Source of the DNA: Leptospira limi
GTDB taxonomy: Bacteria > Spirochaetota > Leptospiria > Leptospirales > Leptospiraceae
Assembly (NCBI RefSeq): GCF_026151395.1
Contig: NZ_JAMQPV010000004.1
Location: 124,001 to 188,000 of the forward strand
DNA length: 64,000 nt
Direction: 5' to 3'
The position numbers were made by a program, and so were the translations under genes. A model generated the notes under the pieces. That model was not told the DNA's origin. It searched no databases and saw nothing but the letters and a program-made list of their open reading frames with translations. Shown one piece after another: positions 7,279 through 16,861 of the stretch. Within the stretch, counting starts at the first letter, position 1; each line of letters begins with the position of its first letter.

Positions 7279-9789
7279 ATGAAAGATCATTTAATTCGCA
7301 CAAGCCACCCCTACTCTTTGCCCATCCAATCTGTTTCCACAACAGGAACGTATGAAATCAAAAATAATGAGTTTTTGTCATTTTTTGAAGAAAAGGAACA
7401 GTCCTCTCTCTCCTCCATCATTTTCCAATTCGACGATGTTGTTTTTTTTAATGGGATCGAGTTATTGCCAGGAAAGGATGGATTGGATTTTTTCCCCGAT
7501 TCTTTCCGGTTTGAGTTATCCCATGATGGTAAGTATTGGGAACCCATTTTACAAGAATCATCCTTTCGCAAATCATTCAAAACTTCCGCTAAATGGTTGT
7601 TTTCATTAACAAGCGCTCGTTATGTGAAGTTTATTTCAAAAATTTCAAGAAAAGCAAGTAACGGGAAAAATAGGATTAGTTTTGGTCCATTAAAAATCTT
7701 AATCAGTGGTGTTCAGTCTATCCAAGTTAGTTCTGAGTTAGATAGACTCTATGTGAAAGAGAATTTATTCGATACGAGGCCTGATTACGGATGGTCTTCT
7801 AAGAAAAAAGAAGAACCTGCTGATGAATATGTGATTTTGGACATGGGATCAGTGAATCGGATTGAAGAATTTCGGATGTTAACGAAAAACGATGCCATCA
7901 CCAATTTTCCGGAAAGGTTTATTGTTTATTACAGCGAAGATGATCTAACTTGGCACCAGTTACATGAAGAAAATTATTTCTTATCCGAGCCAGGCACTTG
8001 GTACAAGTGGCGTTTTCCACCTGTCAATTTACGATTTTTAAAAATTGTTTTTATCGATGAAAAACAAGCTAACAAAAAAGAATACACTACCGAAGTTATT
8101 GAGCTCGAATTGTATTCTAGTGCAGATAAAAAGGAATCTGGTGGCCCAACCAGAGAACCACTTCCTTATGCTTCTGTTTTAAGATCTGGAATCATTCGAC
8201 TCGCAGTTGATGGTGAAGTAAAAGAAGGTGTTGTTGTTCAATCTAACGATAGAAGGTTAAGAGACGCAACAACCGAATACCGTGGGATTGTGGAACTTGC
8301 ATCTGACGGAGAAGAAAAACCAGGTGTTGTTGTCCAAGGAAATGATAAACGCCTAAAAATCGCCACTGAACTCACTCATGGACTCGTGAGACTTGCGAGG
8401 AGTGGAGAAGCAAGACCGGGTCTCGTTGTCCAATCGGATGATGAGAGGTTACGGAATGCTTCTACAGAACACCCAGGGATCGTAGAGCTTGCGTTAGATG
8501 GCGAAACACGTCCAGGGGTTGCCGTGCAAGGCAATGATTCTCGATTAAAAATTGCGACAAAAAAATCGGTTGGACTCGTACAACTGGCGGAAGCGGGTGA
8601 AACTGCAATCGATAAAGTGGTAACAGGTGACGATCCAAGGTTAAAGGATGCCACAACCACTGCAAAAGGAATTGTACAATTAGCACCAAATGGTGGAGAG
8701 GAAGCTAATACAGTTGTGCAAGGGAATGATAAACGTCTGAAACTTGCCAATACGGAAGCACATGGAATTGTCCAACTTGCACATTCAGGCGAAACTAAAG
8801 CTGGTGTTGTTGTGCAAGGAAACGACAAACGTCTCGCCAAAGCAGGGTTTGACGATGCAGGTATAGTTGTATTGGCCAATCATGGAGAAGCTGTCCCTGG
8901 TAAGGTCGTATTGTCCGATGATCCAAGATTGTCTGATAAAAGAGAACCGAAACCTCATACACATCCATACGCTGAAAAAGATCATGATTTCAATTCCCAT
9001 ACTGGATTATTAAAGATTACAGGCGAAGCTGAGTCTATTTCTAAGGGATTTGTTCCACCACAATCAAACGATGCGATCATTTACGGTAAAAATACGAAAA
9101 ATGGCTCAGGTCTTGTAGGGGTCTCTTCTGGTTCTGGAGTTGTTGGATTTGGCGATTCCATCGGAGTTTACGGTATATCCAAAGGGAAGGAAACAACTCG
9201 GTCAGCTGGAATTTTAGGTGCCGGCACAGCGTCACCAGGTGGTAGGTTTGTTTCACAATCAGAGTTCGCCCTTGTTGTTGATGGAAAAGGAATTCCTGAA
9301 TATGAATTAATTGGTTCTGGGAAAGCAATTTATGCTAACGGTGAATCGGTTTTTGAAGGGAACCTTCGCATAACGAAGGATGGAGGTGAAGAATGTATCG
9401 CTCGTTATTTTAGACTCGATGGAAAGGATGTTATTACTTCTGGTGATTTACTCGTTGCTACCGAAGAAACGGGAGTTCTCGGGAGGAGCAAACACCCCTA
9501 CTCTACCAATGTGATCGGTGTTGCTGTCACAAATGCTAATGTTGTTTTTGGTAAAAAAGAAAAAGGCGTAGAATACGTGCTAGTTGCACTTCTTGGAATG
9601 GCGAAACTTCACGTGGATGCTACACAGGTGCCCATTTACCCTGGAGATCTTTTGGTATCAGGACTCACTTCTGGTCATGCGATCAAAGCAGATCCTTCCA
9701 AATTAAAACCAGGAATGTTGGTGGCAAAGGCAATGGAAGCTTGCAAACGAGATAAAGGACATATCCTTTGTCTCTTAACTTTCTCCTAA
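7279..9789 (+). CDS. Large surface or tail-fibre-like repeat protein with discoidin-like domains
   Basis: This 836-residue protein has two discoidin (F5/8 type C)-like beta domains at about 1-145 and 146-280. Eight exact 32-residue repeats follow (304-559), of the type GIVQLAxxGExxxGVVVQGNDxRLKxAT, known from phage tail-fibre and similar surface proteins. Next is a His-rich HTHPYAEKDHDFNSH segment, a Gly-rich GVVGFGDSIGVYG stretch, and a C-terminal domain (about 700-836) resembling the terminal module of fibre proteins. No signal peptide is visible, so export or phage-like assembly is unresolved. The ribosome binding site GGAAGGA lies about 20 bp upstream of the ATG, so an in-frame CTG at 7267 might be the true start. 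No other phage genes surround it. Confidence 0.7.
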   Translation: MKDHLIRTSHPYSLPIQSVSTTGTYEIKNNEFLSFFEEKEQSSLSSIIFQFDDVVFFNGIELLPGKDGLDFFPDSFRFELSHDGKYWEPILQESSFRKSFKTSAKWLFSLTSARYVKFISKISRKASNGKNRISFGPLKILISGVQSIQVSSELDRLYVKENLFDTRPDYGWSSKKKEEPADEYVILDMGSVNRIEEFRMLTKNDAITNFPERFIVYYSEDDLTWHQLHEENYFLSEPGTWYKWRFPPVNLRFLKIVFIDEKQANKKEYTTEVIELELYSSADKKESGGPTREPLPYASVLRSGIIRLAVDGEVKEGVVVQSNDRRLRDATTEYRGIVELASDGEEKPGVVVQGNDKRLKIATELTHGLVRLARSGEARPGLVVQSDDERLRNASTEHPGIVELALDGETRPGVAVQGNDSRLKIATKKSVGLVQLAEAGETAIDKVVTGDDPRLKDATTTAKGIVQLAPNGGEEANTVVQGNDKRLKLANTEAHGIVQLAHSGETKAGVVVQGNDKRLAKAGFDDAGIVVLANHGEAVPGKVVLSDDPRLSDKREPKPHTHPYAEKDHDFNSHTGLLKITGEAESISKGFVPPQSNDAIIYGKNTKNGSGLVGVSSGSGVVGFGDSIGVYGISKGKETTRSAGILGAGTASPGGRFVSQSEFALVVDGKGIPEYELIGSGKAIYANGESVFEGNLRITKDGGEECIARYFRLDGKDVITSGDLLVATEETGVLGRSKHPYSTNVIGVAVTNANVVFGKKEKGVEYVLVALLGMAKLHVDATQVPIYPGDLLVSGLTSGHAIKADPSKLKPGMLVAKAMEACKRDKGHILCLLTFS
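8188..8955 (+). repeat. Eight in-frame 96-bp coding repeats
   Basis: Eight consecutive units of exactly 32 codons start at Gly of GIIRLAVDGE and end at EPKP before HTHP. Conserved positions are Gly1, Leu5-Ala6, Gly9-Glu10, Val16-Val17, Asp21, Arg23-Leu24. Units 2, 6 and 7 share VVQGNDKRL, while the DNA has diverged, so the array is old rather than a recent slippage product. Confidence 0.9.
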
Positions 9790-10602
9790 AAACAACGGTA
9801 GTGTCGAGGTGGGTTTTTTGATAAAACCTGCTTCAATCGCTCTTTGGAAAAGGTAAGACACAGCATCATGTCCTTCTTTTCCCAATGATTTTGTAAATTC
9901 ATTCACATATAAATCAATATGAGCTTTGATTACGGAATCTTCTTTATTCTGAGAATTTTCTTTGATGTAATCCATCATTGCTTTAGGTTCTTGGTAAGCA
10001 TCTCTTAGGCTTTTTTGAAGTTCCGTTTGGAATTTGAGCGCTTCTTCTCTGGAGATGTCCCTTCTGATGGCAATGGCGCCAAGAGGAATTGGGTATCCTG
10101 TTGATGATTCCCACCATTCACCAAGATCAACTACCTTCTCGAGACCTCTTTCTTCGTATGTAAACCTTTCTTCGTGAATGATCACTCCTAAACTATTTTC
10201 TTCCGTTAAAAGTTTAGGAATGATTCCATCATAACGAAGAGGAGTTGGTTTATGTGTACCATTTGTGTAAAGGGATAATAATAAATTGGCAGTAGTCAGT
10301 TGCCCCGGGATATATAGAGATTGGCAATTTTCTAAGCTGGTATTAGTATTTTTTTTTCTGACGAGAAGTGGGCCACAACCACGTCCTAAAGCAGAACCTG
10401 TTTCCAATAATATATATTTATCAATGATGTGAAAAAAGGCAGCAAATGAAAGTTTGGTTACCGGGAATTTACCTTCAAATGCAAATTCATTTAAGTTTTC
10501 AACATCGTAAAGTTCTTCTTTGACTGGATAACCTGTGTTACGAATCAGGTGATAGAAGAGAAAAGTGTCATTTGGGCAAGGTGAATACGCAAGTGAAATC
10601 AT
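9775..10602 (-). CDS. mqnD: 1,4-dihydroxy-6-naphthoate synthase
   Basis: MqnD converts cyclic dehypoxanthine futalosine to 1,4-dihydroxy-6-naphthoate in the futalosine route to menaquinone. The N-terminal SPCPNDTF motif, the GQLTTANLL segment and the 275-residue length fit the family, which has a periplasmic-binding-protein fold but acts in the cytoplasm. The start overlaps the upstream membrane protein gene by 4 bp. The 3' end overlaps the convergent fibre-like gene by 15 bp. It is the only menaquinone gene in this window. Confidence 0.92.
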   Translation of the reverse strand: MISLAYSPCPNDTFLFYHLIRNTGYPVKEELYDVENLNEFAFEGKFPVTKLSFAAFFHIIDKYILLETGSALGRGCGPLLVRKKNTNTSLENCQSLYIPGQLTTANLLLSLYTNGTHKPTPLRYDGIIPKLLTEENSLGVIIHEERFTYEERGLEKVVDLGEWWESSTGYPIPLGAIAIRRDISREEALKFQTELQKSLRDAYQEPKAMMDYIKENSQNKEDSVIKAHIDLYVNEFTKSLGKEGHDAVSYLFQRAIEAGFIKKPTSTLPLFLGES

Positions 10603-11762
10603 AATGCTAAAAAATATTCCTTTGTTGGTGTGATGAAAAAAATGCGAACTAGTAAAAAGAAAAACAAAGTAAGTGAGGTGCCAAGAAAGATCTTAAAACT
10701 CAGTTTTTTGGTTACACTTTCCAGAAGCAAACAGAAAGGTAAAATGAGCGTAAACATTCTGCTTAGATTATCAAAAGACCTCCAGTACCCCTCTTCTGCA
10801 ATGGTTATGACAAATAAACTTCCAAGGATAGGAACAAGTAAGTTTAGATCCTTTTGAAATGAGTTTCTGATAGATGAGATAGAAATCATAATCATACTTA
10901 AAAACGAAACTAGGAAAAGTAGTTTGGGAATTTCCTTTAGTTTGAATTGAAATTGGTTATGGTCAAAAAAACTTTTTACAAATCCAAATAAAGGAACATC
11001 AGTCATATCTTTGAAACCAAGTGGGTTTGTCCCTAAATGATTTGGGGAGTTTTTCCATCCGAAATATAAAAAACCCAAAAACAAAATACCTGGTAAGGAA
11101 AATAAAAAAACTTCTTTCCATTGTTTATGGTATAGGGCTCCCAAAACAATCGGAACTAAAAATAGAACTCCCAACTCTCTTGTGAAGACTGTGATCAAGA
11201 AAAATAGAAAAGAAAAAGTTAAGTTTTCTTTTGTATAAAAATAATAACTAATGATTGCTAAACTCACAAAAAAAGAATCAGCAACTAATAATAAATTGGA
11301 ATTTAACGAATAAGGAGAATGAATATAAAACAAAACGAACCATTTTGATTTTTCGGGAAGTAATAGGTATAAACAATAGACTGAAAATAGAAAAGTCGAA
11401 AATAAAATCGTAAGGGTTATGAGCGGGTAATGTTCACTACCTAATAAATGAGAAACATATCCAGAAATGAGAGATAATCCGATTCTATGGTAACGAAAAT
11501 AATAACTATCTACAATTAAGTTCCAATCGGAATCGTTAAACAAATCTTTTGCGAGTAAGTAAAAAAATTGTCCGTCATATCCGCCTGATTTATATACGAC
11601 AAAATTTGGATCGACTAAGTTTGGATTGATTTCATAGAATCCTTCCCAAATCCCAATTAAAGCAGACAGTGAATGGTTGTAGGGAGATATTTTAAATTGA
11701 ATGATCCCCACTACTCCCAAAATGAAAAAAAACATGGTAATCCAGAGTTGCCGCGGTTTCAC
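10599..11762 (-). CDS. Polytopic membrane protein, GT-C glycosyltransferase-like
   Basis: The 387-residue protein has about ten hydrophobic segments. The first loop carries GYDGQFFYLLAKDLF, a motif reminiscent of bacterial GT-C-type membrane proteins that use polyprenyl-linked sugars. No catalytic residue can be assigned by eye. It is co-transcribed with mqnD (4-bp overlap), but no functional link is evident. A similar protein is encoded at 48876-50207. Confidence 0.6.
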   Translation of the reverse strand: MKPRQLWITMFFFILGVVGIIQFKISPYNHSLSALIGIWEGFYEINPNLVDPNFVVYKSGGYDGQFFYLLAKDLFNDSDWNLIVDSYYFRYHRIGLSLISGYVSHLLGSEHYPLITLTILFSTFLFSVYCLYLLLPEKSKWFVLFYIHSPYSLNSNLLLVADSFFVSLAIISYYFYTKENLTFSFLFFLITVFTRELGVLFLVPIVLGALYHKQWKEVFLFSLPGILFLGFLYFGWKNSPNHLGTNPLGFKDMTDVPLFGFVKSFFDHNQFQFKLKEIPKLLFLVSFLSMIMISISSIRNSFQKDLNLLVPILGSLFVITIAEEGYWRSFDNLSRMFTLILPFCLLLESVTKKLSFKIFLGTSLTLFFFLLVRIFFITPTKEYFLAL

Positions 11763-11853
11763 ACTCCCATTTTGTAAAAATTAATAGATTTTGAAAGGAA
11801 TTTCTCTGGAATTTTAACAAGATTCTGACAGTTTGTATCCAAAGTTGGGGCAA

Positions 11854-12660
11854 ATGAAAGAAGTTCTCGTTACCATACAAACGGTTTATCAGTATTTGGA
11901 AAAATTGGGTCCAAAAAAGTCCTTTCAAATATTGAAAAATTTGGGATACGAAAAACTTCTTTCCCTTACTGGAAAAGTACCGAAGGAACGCCTCATCGTT
12001 TTAACACAGAAATTGAGTGAAGAAACAGTCGTTGAGTTAGTGAATCAAATCCCTGAAAAAATTTTGGTGGAGATGATACGTGAAAATGATGATGATGATT
12101 TGGTTTATTTCATTCATTCGTTATCGATTGCAGATCTTGCCATTGTATCTAAAAGTATCCCTCCACACGATGTGGGTCTATTGGCAAAAACATTAGGTCC
12201 CGAAGCAAGTGTTGAAGTTTTAAAATCTCTCGGTATCCAAAAGTCGATATCTTTACTAAAAGAAATTCCAATGCGAGATTTTTTATGGTTAGTTGATAAA
12301 ATTCAGCTTCAGCCTATCATTCAATTGGTAAATGAACTTTCCGTTGCAGATTGTAAAAAATGGATCAAACAAAGAGGATTAGAAGAATTACCGATCCTTC
12401 TCAAGTTTTTTGGTGTTTCGAATGTTTTGGAAATCTTTAAAAAATTGGGTATGAACCAAGCATTAGCAATGATGCAACTTTTGGGTACAAGGGAAATGAT
12501 GGAATTATCGGTTCTTTTGTCTAAAATGAATTTAGACTTACAGAACATCCCTTCCCATTTACATTCCAAACCCGTTGTTTTGGAAAAAGAAAAATCAAAA
12601 ATACCGCCAAAGAAAAAAGCTGCACCTAAAAAGAAGAAGGTGGTTAAACGTTCCCATTGA
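11854..12660 (+). CDS. Helical-repeat protein with Lys-rich tail
   Basis: The 268-residue protein is made of short repeated amphipathic helices (units like LKSLGIQKSISLLKEIP and LVNQIPEKILVEMI), resembling the superhelical N domain of MgtE or FliG-type armadillo segments. It ends in a Pro/Lys-rich tail of about 35 residues. I chose ATG 11854 (GGGG 3 bp upstream); an in-frame TTG at 11833 is possible. No enzymatic motif is visible. Its 3' end overlaps the convergent sensor kinase gene by 17 bp. Confidence 0.55.
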   Translation: MKEVLVTIQTVYQYLEKLGPKKSFQILKNLGYEKLLSLTGKVPKERLIVLTQKLSEETVVELVNQIPEKILVEMIRENDDDDLVYFIHSLSIADLAIVSKSIPPHDVGLLAKTLGPEASVEVLKSLGIQKSISLLKEIPMRDFLWLVDKIQLQPIIQLVNELSVADCKKWIKQRGLEELPILLKFFGVSNVLEIFKKLGMNQALAMMQLLGTREMMELSVLLSKMNLDLQNIPSHLHSKPVVLEKEKSKIPPKKKAAPKKKKVVKRSH

Positions 12661-14968
12661 CGATTGGGAAGTGAATGGTAAATTTACTTCCTTCACCCAT
12701 TTTACTTTCAACAAATATTTCTCCGGACATCTTTTCTACCAGTGATTTAACAATGGAAAGTCCAAGGCCTGTTCCACCTATTTTTCTATTATCTGTGGAT
12801 GGGATTCGGAAAAATCGATCAAAGATTTGATTTTTGTAGTTGGGATCAATTCCGATTCCAGTGTCTTCAACTATGATTTCCACTTTCCCGTTGGCGTCGC
12901 GTAACGAGATTCCAATTTTCCCTTTGAATGTGTACTTTAGTGCGTTGACGTATAAGTTTGTTATAATTTGCGAAAATTCGAATTTGATGCCACGAATCAA
13001 AAGGCCTTTTTTCAAAGAAAGTTCCCATTCAATTGGTTTTCCTTTTGCAAGATGAGAATTCATGTGTATGACATCTTCAATCACAGGCACAGGATCAAAA
13101 ATTTCTATCACTTCGGCTTCTTTGTCTTTTTCTCGCGAAGTTGTTAATTTTAGCAGGTTTTCGATTAGAAAACTAAGTCTTTTTGCGTTTTTATCGATTA
13201 CTTCCAACATATTGATATGTTCTTTGTTGAACGGTAAAGAAGAGTCCGATTTAAAAAATTCTAAGTACCCACGGATATTTGTCATCGGGCTACGTAATTC
13301 GTGGCTTACATTGGAGATAAATTCATGTTGGAGTCTTTCTTGTTCTTTTCGTTCGGAGTTAGGTCGGAATTGAACTTGGTATCTCTTTTTTGGAGATAAG
13401 AGTATGGACGTAAAACTGATATCAACTTCCAGTTTGGAGCCATCTTTTACTAAAATTTCTACATCAGGAAGTGATAACATTGTATCGGAAGACAAGTCGG
13501 ATCCAAACCGTAATTGGTTGGATACTTGGTTTCCGATGATGATATCTTCGATATTCATTTTTGTGATATCACCTCTGGTATATCCAGTTAAAGAACGGAA
13601 TTGGTTATTTGCTTCCAGGATACTCCCTGTATCAGCATCAACTAAGGCGATCGCCTCTCTTGAAAATTCAAATAGGTAACGATATTTTTCTTCCGAGTAT
13701 TGTAAGTCAACTGCGGATCTATCTAATTTAATTTCCAAAATTGAAATTAAATTTTCCAATTCAGTGATCTCTTCTCTTTGTAATTCGATTTTGGCGTTAA
13801 ATGAATCTAACATTGAGTTTACGAGTACTTTGACTCTGTTGTCCAGTTGAAGTGTTTCGTCGGTGTTAAGCCGTGAACTGTAATTTCCTTGGAGCATATC
13901 CAAAACCAATGAATTGACATCAACAATTAAGTGTCTAACTGCGTTTAGTTTTCGGTAATTGATTTGTGAAGGTGCATGTAATTTTACATTTGTTGGTTCT
14001 TGGAAACTGGATAATTTTCTAACATCGAATACTTTTTTAGGTTCCAGAGCTGATAAAATTTCTTCAAAGTTTAGAGCAGCTTGAACAGCCTCTGGTTGGA
14101 TGACCCTTCGAATTAAACGAAAATAGACATCTTTTAGCAACGGGAAAAGAGTTGTTTCGTCACCATGGTAAGAAAAAACTCCTTTTTGGATTAATGGATG
14201 TTCGGTGAGAAGGTTTTTTGTTTCTCCTACTCTTAAGTGCGGGTAAAAATGAGAAAGTTGAAGGTCTTCCCATAAATTGCCATGATACTCTTTGTTTGCA
14301 TTTTGAAGGAAATCTATGGCTTTTTTGACAGCCAATAATACTCCTGATATTTCTCTTCCAGTTTTTAAAACAGCGTCACCACTAAATGCAAGTAAGGTGG
14401 AGGGATAAATCGTACCTTTTTTTAGTATGGGAAGTTCTAAGCTATTCGCAAAGTCTTGGAAGTTCCGGAGGAAAGGACTTGAAAATGGATCAGATACAAG
14501 TCCTAAGCAATTAGGTTTTAAAAATTCTTTTTCTTCTAAAAAGCCAGGTGTGTCAATGTAACGCACTTTTACAGGATTTTTAGGTGCATATTCTTCTAGG
14601 AATTTTTCAGCGAATAATCTTTCAATAGAATTGATATGTGGAACAGGAAGGATATAGGCTTTATTTCTGGTTAAGTCTTCTGGTTTGAATTGAAATCTTG
14701 AATAAAAAGATAAAGGAGAATGATAAAGATAAATTCCTCTATAGATTCTTTTGAGTTTTGATTTTTTTAAAAAACTATCTTGTAGGTATGCAATGGTCGG
14801 AACTTCCCCTGCTTCCACTCGTCCAGCATCCAATAAAGGTAAAATAGCTTTGTGGTGAGTATTTAGGTGTAGTGTAACTTTAACTCCAAATTCTTCGAAG
14901 TAACCTTTTTTGTAGGCAACCACGATGGGTAAGGAGCTGAGTCGACTTGTAATACAAATTTGGATCAC
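12644..14968 (-). CDS. Soluble sensor histidine kinase with SBP-like sensor and PAS domain
   Basis: This is a 774-residue kinase without signal peptide or membrane segment. Residues 1-300 resemble an NMT1/THI5/SsuA-type substrate-binding protein (SRLSSLPIVVAYKKGYFEEFGV at the start). A helical coiled linker (about 340-425), a PAS domain (426-536), HisKA (SHELRSPMTN, phosphoacceptor His556) and HATPase (N box 667-680, DTGIGI 702-707, GTGLGLS 732-738) follow. It should sense a small cytoplasmic ligand, perhaps a pyrimidine or alkanesulfonate-like compound; the ligand is a guess. No partner regulator is adjacent. It sits 57 bp downstream of htpG at the end of the long operon. Confidence 0.88.
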   Translation of the reverse strand: MIQICITSRLSSLPIVVAYKKGYFEEFGVKVTLHLNTHHKAILPLLDAGRVEAGEVPTIAYLQDSFLKKSKLKRIYRGIYLYHSPLSFYSRFQFKPEDLTRNKAYILPVPHINSIERLFAEKFLEEYAPKNPVKVRYIDTPGFLEEKEFLKPNCLGLVSDPFSSPFLRNFQDFANSLELPILKKGTIYPSTLLAFSGDAVLKTGREISGVLLAVKKAIDFLQNANKEYHGNLWEDLQLSHFYPHLRVGETKNLLTEHPLIQKGVFSYHGDETTLFPLLKDVYFRLIRRVIQPEAVQAALNFEEILSALEPKKVFDVRKLSSFQEPTNVKLHAPSQINYRKLNAVRHLIVDVNSLVLDMLQGNYSSRLNTDETLQLDNRVKVLVNSMLDSFNAKIELQREEITELENLISILEIKLDRSAVDLQYSEEKYRYLFEFSREAIALVDADTGSILEANNQFRSLTGYTRGDITKMNIEDIIIGNQVSNQLRFGSDLSSDTMLSLPDVEILVKDGSKLEVDISFTSILLSPKKRYQVQFRPNSERKEQERLQHEFISNVSHELRSPMTNIRGYLEFFKSDSSLPFNKEHINMLEVIDKNAKRLSFLIENLLKLTTSREKDKEAEVIEIFDPVPVIEDVIHMNSHLAKGKPIEWELSLKKGLLIRGIKFEFSQIITNLYVNALKYTFKGKIGISLRDANGKVEIIVEDTGIGIDPNYKNQIFDRFFRIPSTDNRKIGGTGLGLSIVKSLVEKMSGEIFVESKMGEGSKFTIHFPIVNGNV

Positions 14969-15025
14969 TTGGCAACAATTCCATTTATGGGAATCGTTGC
15001 CAAATCTTTATGAGAGGAATTTGTC

Positions 15026-16858
15026 CTAGGTAGAAAAAATCTCCTGAAGAAATTCTGTTGTTCTTTTTGTGTACTCTGAGACTTCTTTTTCGTCCATTAC
15101 CTTGGCAGAGAGTAAAGACAAATCGTAGATGACACGTGCCAATTTTTTTCCTTTCTCTGGGTTGACTCCCTCAAACGCCTGTAAGGCGAATTTTACAAGA
15201 GGAGATTTTGAGTTTACCATCAAAGTATGAGACTTAAGCATTGATTTAGTGTCTTCTCTGTTAAACATAGAATTCATTTCTGTCATTCTACGCATAAATT
15301 CAGGAAGTAAGATAACCCCTGGGACATCTACTGATTTTAGTGCTTCTACTTTGACTTGAACCCCTTCCTTTGGTAATGCAACTTCAAAGAGTTTTGCGAT
15401 TCGATTGGATTCTGTTTCATTGGATTCGTTTACAATTTCAGTATTTGATTCTTTGTCTAAAACTTGATCAGCGATTTCTGAATCCACTCTTTGGAATTTC
15501 CAATCGGGATTTTTACCCTCTAAGTGTTGGATGAGGTGAGAATCAATTTTAGAATCAACTAAGAGGGCTTCTAGTCCTTGTGATCTGAGTAGTTCCATAT
15601 AAACAGAACCCATTTCTGTTTCATTTGCATAAAAGATTTTGTTTTGATTCTTTTCTTTGTTCTTTTCCCAATATTCAGAAACAGTTGAGAAACCATTTTC
15701 GGAATTTTTAAAGATGATATGATCTGTCATTGAATCATAAAATTTTTCATCTGTTAGTACGCCATATTTGACAAAGATAGATATATCGTTCCAGTTTTCT
15801 TCATACTTTGAACGATTCTTTTTAAAATCATCAATCAGTCGGTCTGCTACTTTTTTAATGATATGGTTGGAGATTTTTTTAACGAGTGGATCGTTTTGTA
15901 AATACGAACGTGAGACATTCAGAGGTAAGTCAGGTATGTCGATTGTTCCTTTGAGAATCGTTAAAAATTGAGGGATTAACTCACTTGCATTATCACTTAC
16001 AAAGACATGATTGCAAAAAAGTTTGATTCCATTTTTTGAAGCTTCTAATTCATGTGTGAGTTTTGGAAAGTATAAGATCCCTTGTAATCGGAAAGGGTAA
16101 TCCACGTTGAGGTGGATATGAAATAAAGATTCCCCTGAAAATGGAAACAAGTAAGAATAAAAATCCTTATAATCTTCAGGAGACAGTTTAGAAGGTTCCT
16201 CAGACCAAAGTGGTTTTTCTCTATTTGCTTTTTCTCCTTGGACAAAGATTGAAACGGGCAGAAAATCACAGTATTTTTTGATTAGTTCCTTCAATTTCCA
16301 TTTATCAAGGTATTCACCTGATTCACTGTCCAAGTACAGAGAAATTTTTGTACCTCTAGTATTTTTTTCAATGGGTGTAATTGAAAAGTCAGTGCCTGAT
16401 TCACTTGACCACATAACCGCCGATTGGCCAGACTTGTAGGATTTAGTCTCAATGGTTACTTGTCTAGAGACCATAAAACTCGAATAAAAACCTAGACCAA
16501 AATGGCCGATGATCTCTGCTTTATTTTCGGCATTTTGGTATTGTTTGGCGAAGTCTGTGGCACCAGAAAAAGCAATTTGATTGATGTATTTTTTAACTTC
16601 ATCGATGGTCATTCCAATCCCATTGTCTTCGATGGTTAAAATTCGTTTATCGACATCAAAATTTAGGTCAATGCGGTAATCACTTCCACCTTCAAATTCT
16701 TCTGTCAAGGCTACTTTTTTTAGTTTGGTGATTGCATCACTTGCGTTGGAAACAAGTTCCCTTAGGAAAATATCCTTTTCGGAATAGAGCCATTTTTTAA
16801 TGATCGGGAAAATGTTTTCTGTTTCGACACTTATTTTGCCTTTTTCTTCAGCTGACAT
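15026..16858 (-). CDS. htpG: Chaperone HtpG (Hsp90)
   Basis: Bacterial Hsp90, an ATP-dependent cytoplasmic chaperone. It has 610 residues with the GHKL N-terminal domain (ELVSNASDA near 34-42, DNGIGM near 80, GHFGLGFYS) and the middle and C-terminal domains of normal length. It starts 3 bp after the batD stop, so it is part of the Bat operon. This raises the possibility that it helps fold Bat proteins or is induced with them. No separate heat-shock promoter is visible in front of it. Confidence 0.96.
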   Translation of the reverse strand: MSAEEKGKISVETENIFPIIKKWLYSEKDIFLRELVSNASDAITKLKKVALTEEFEGGSDYRIDLNFDVDKRILTIEDNGIGMTIDEVKKYINQIAFSGATDFAKQYQNAENKAEIIGHFGLGFYSSFMVSRQVTIETKSYKSGQSAVMWSSESGTDFSITPIEKNTRGTKISLYLDSESGEYLDKWKLKELIKKYCDFLPVSIFVQGEKANREKPLWSEEPSKLSPEDYKDFYSYLFPFSGESLFHIHLNVDYPFRLQGILYFPKLTHELEASKNGIKLFCNHVFVSDNASELIPQFLTILKGTIDIPDLPLNVSRSYLQNDPLVKKISNHIIKKVADRLIDDFKKNRSKYEENWNDISIFVKYGVLTDEKFYDSMTDHIIFKNSENGFSTVSEYWEKNKEKNQNKIFYANETEMGSVYMELLRSQGLEALLVDSKIDSHLIQHLEGKNPDWKFQRVDSEIADQVLDKESNTEIVNESNETESNRIAKLFEVALPKEGVQVKVEALKSVDVPGVILLPEFMRRMTEMNSMFNREDTKSMLKSHTLMVNSKSPLVKFALQAFEGVNPEKGKKLARVIYDLSLLSAKVMDEKEVSEYTKRTTEFLQEIFST

Positions 16859-16861
16859 ATG

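Noticed and set aside
8376..8879. 167-residue minus-strand frame under the repeats of the fibre-like gene
   Set aside because: It is a periodic shadow of the 96-bp repeats and has no start signals.
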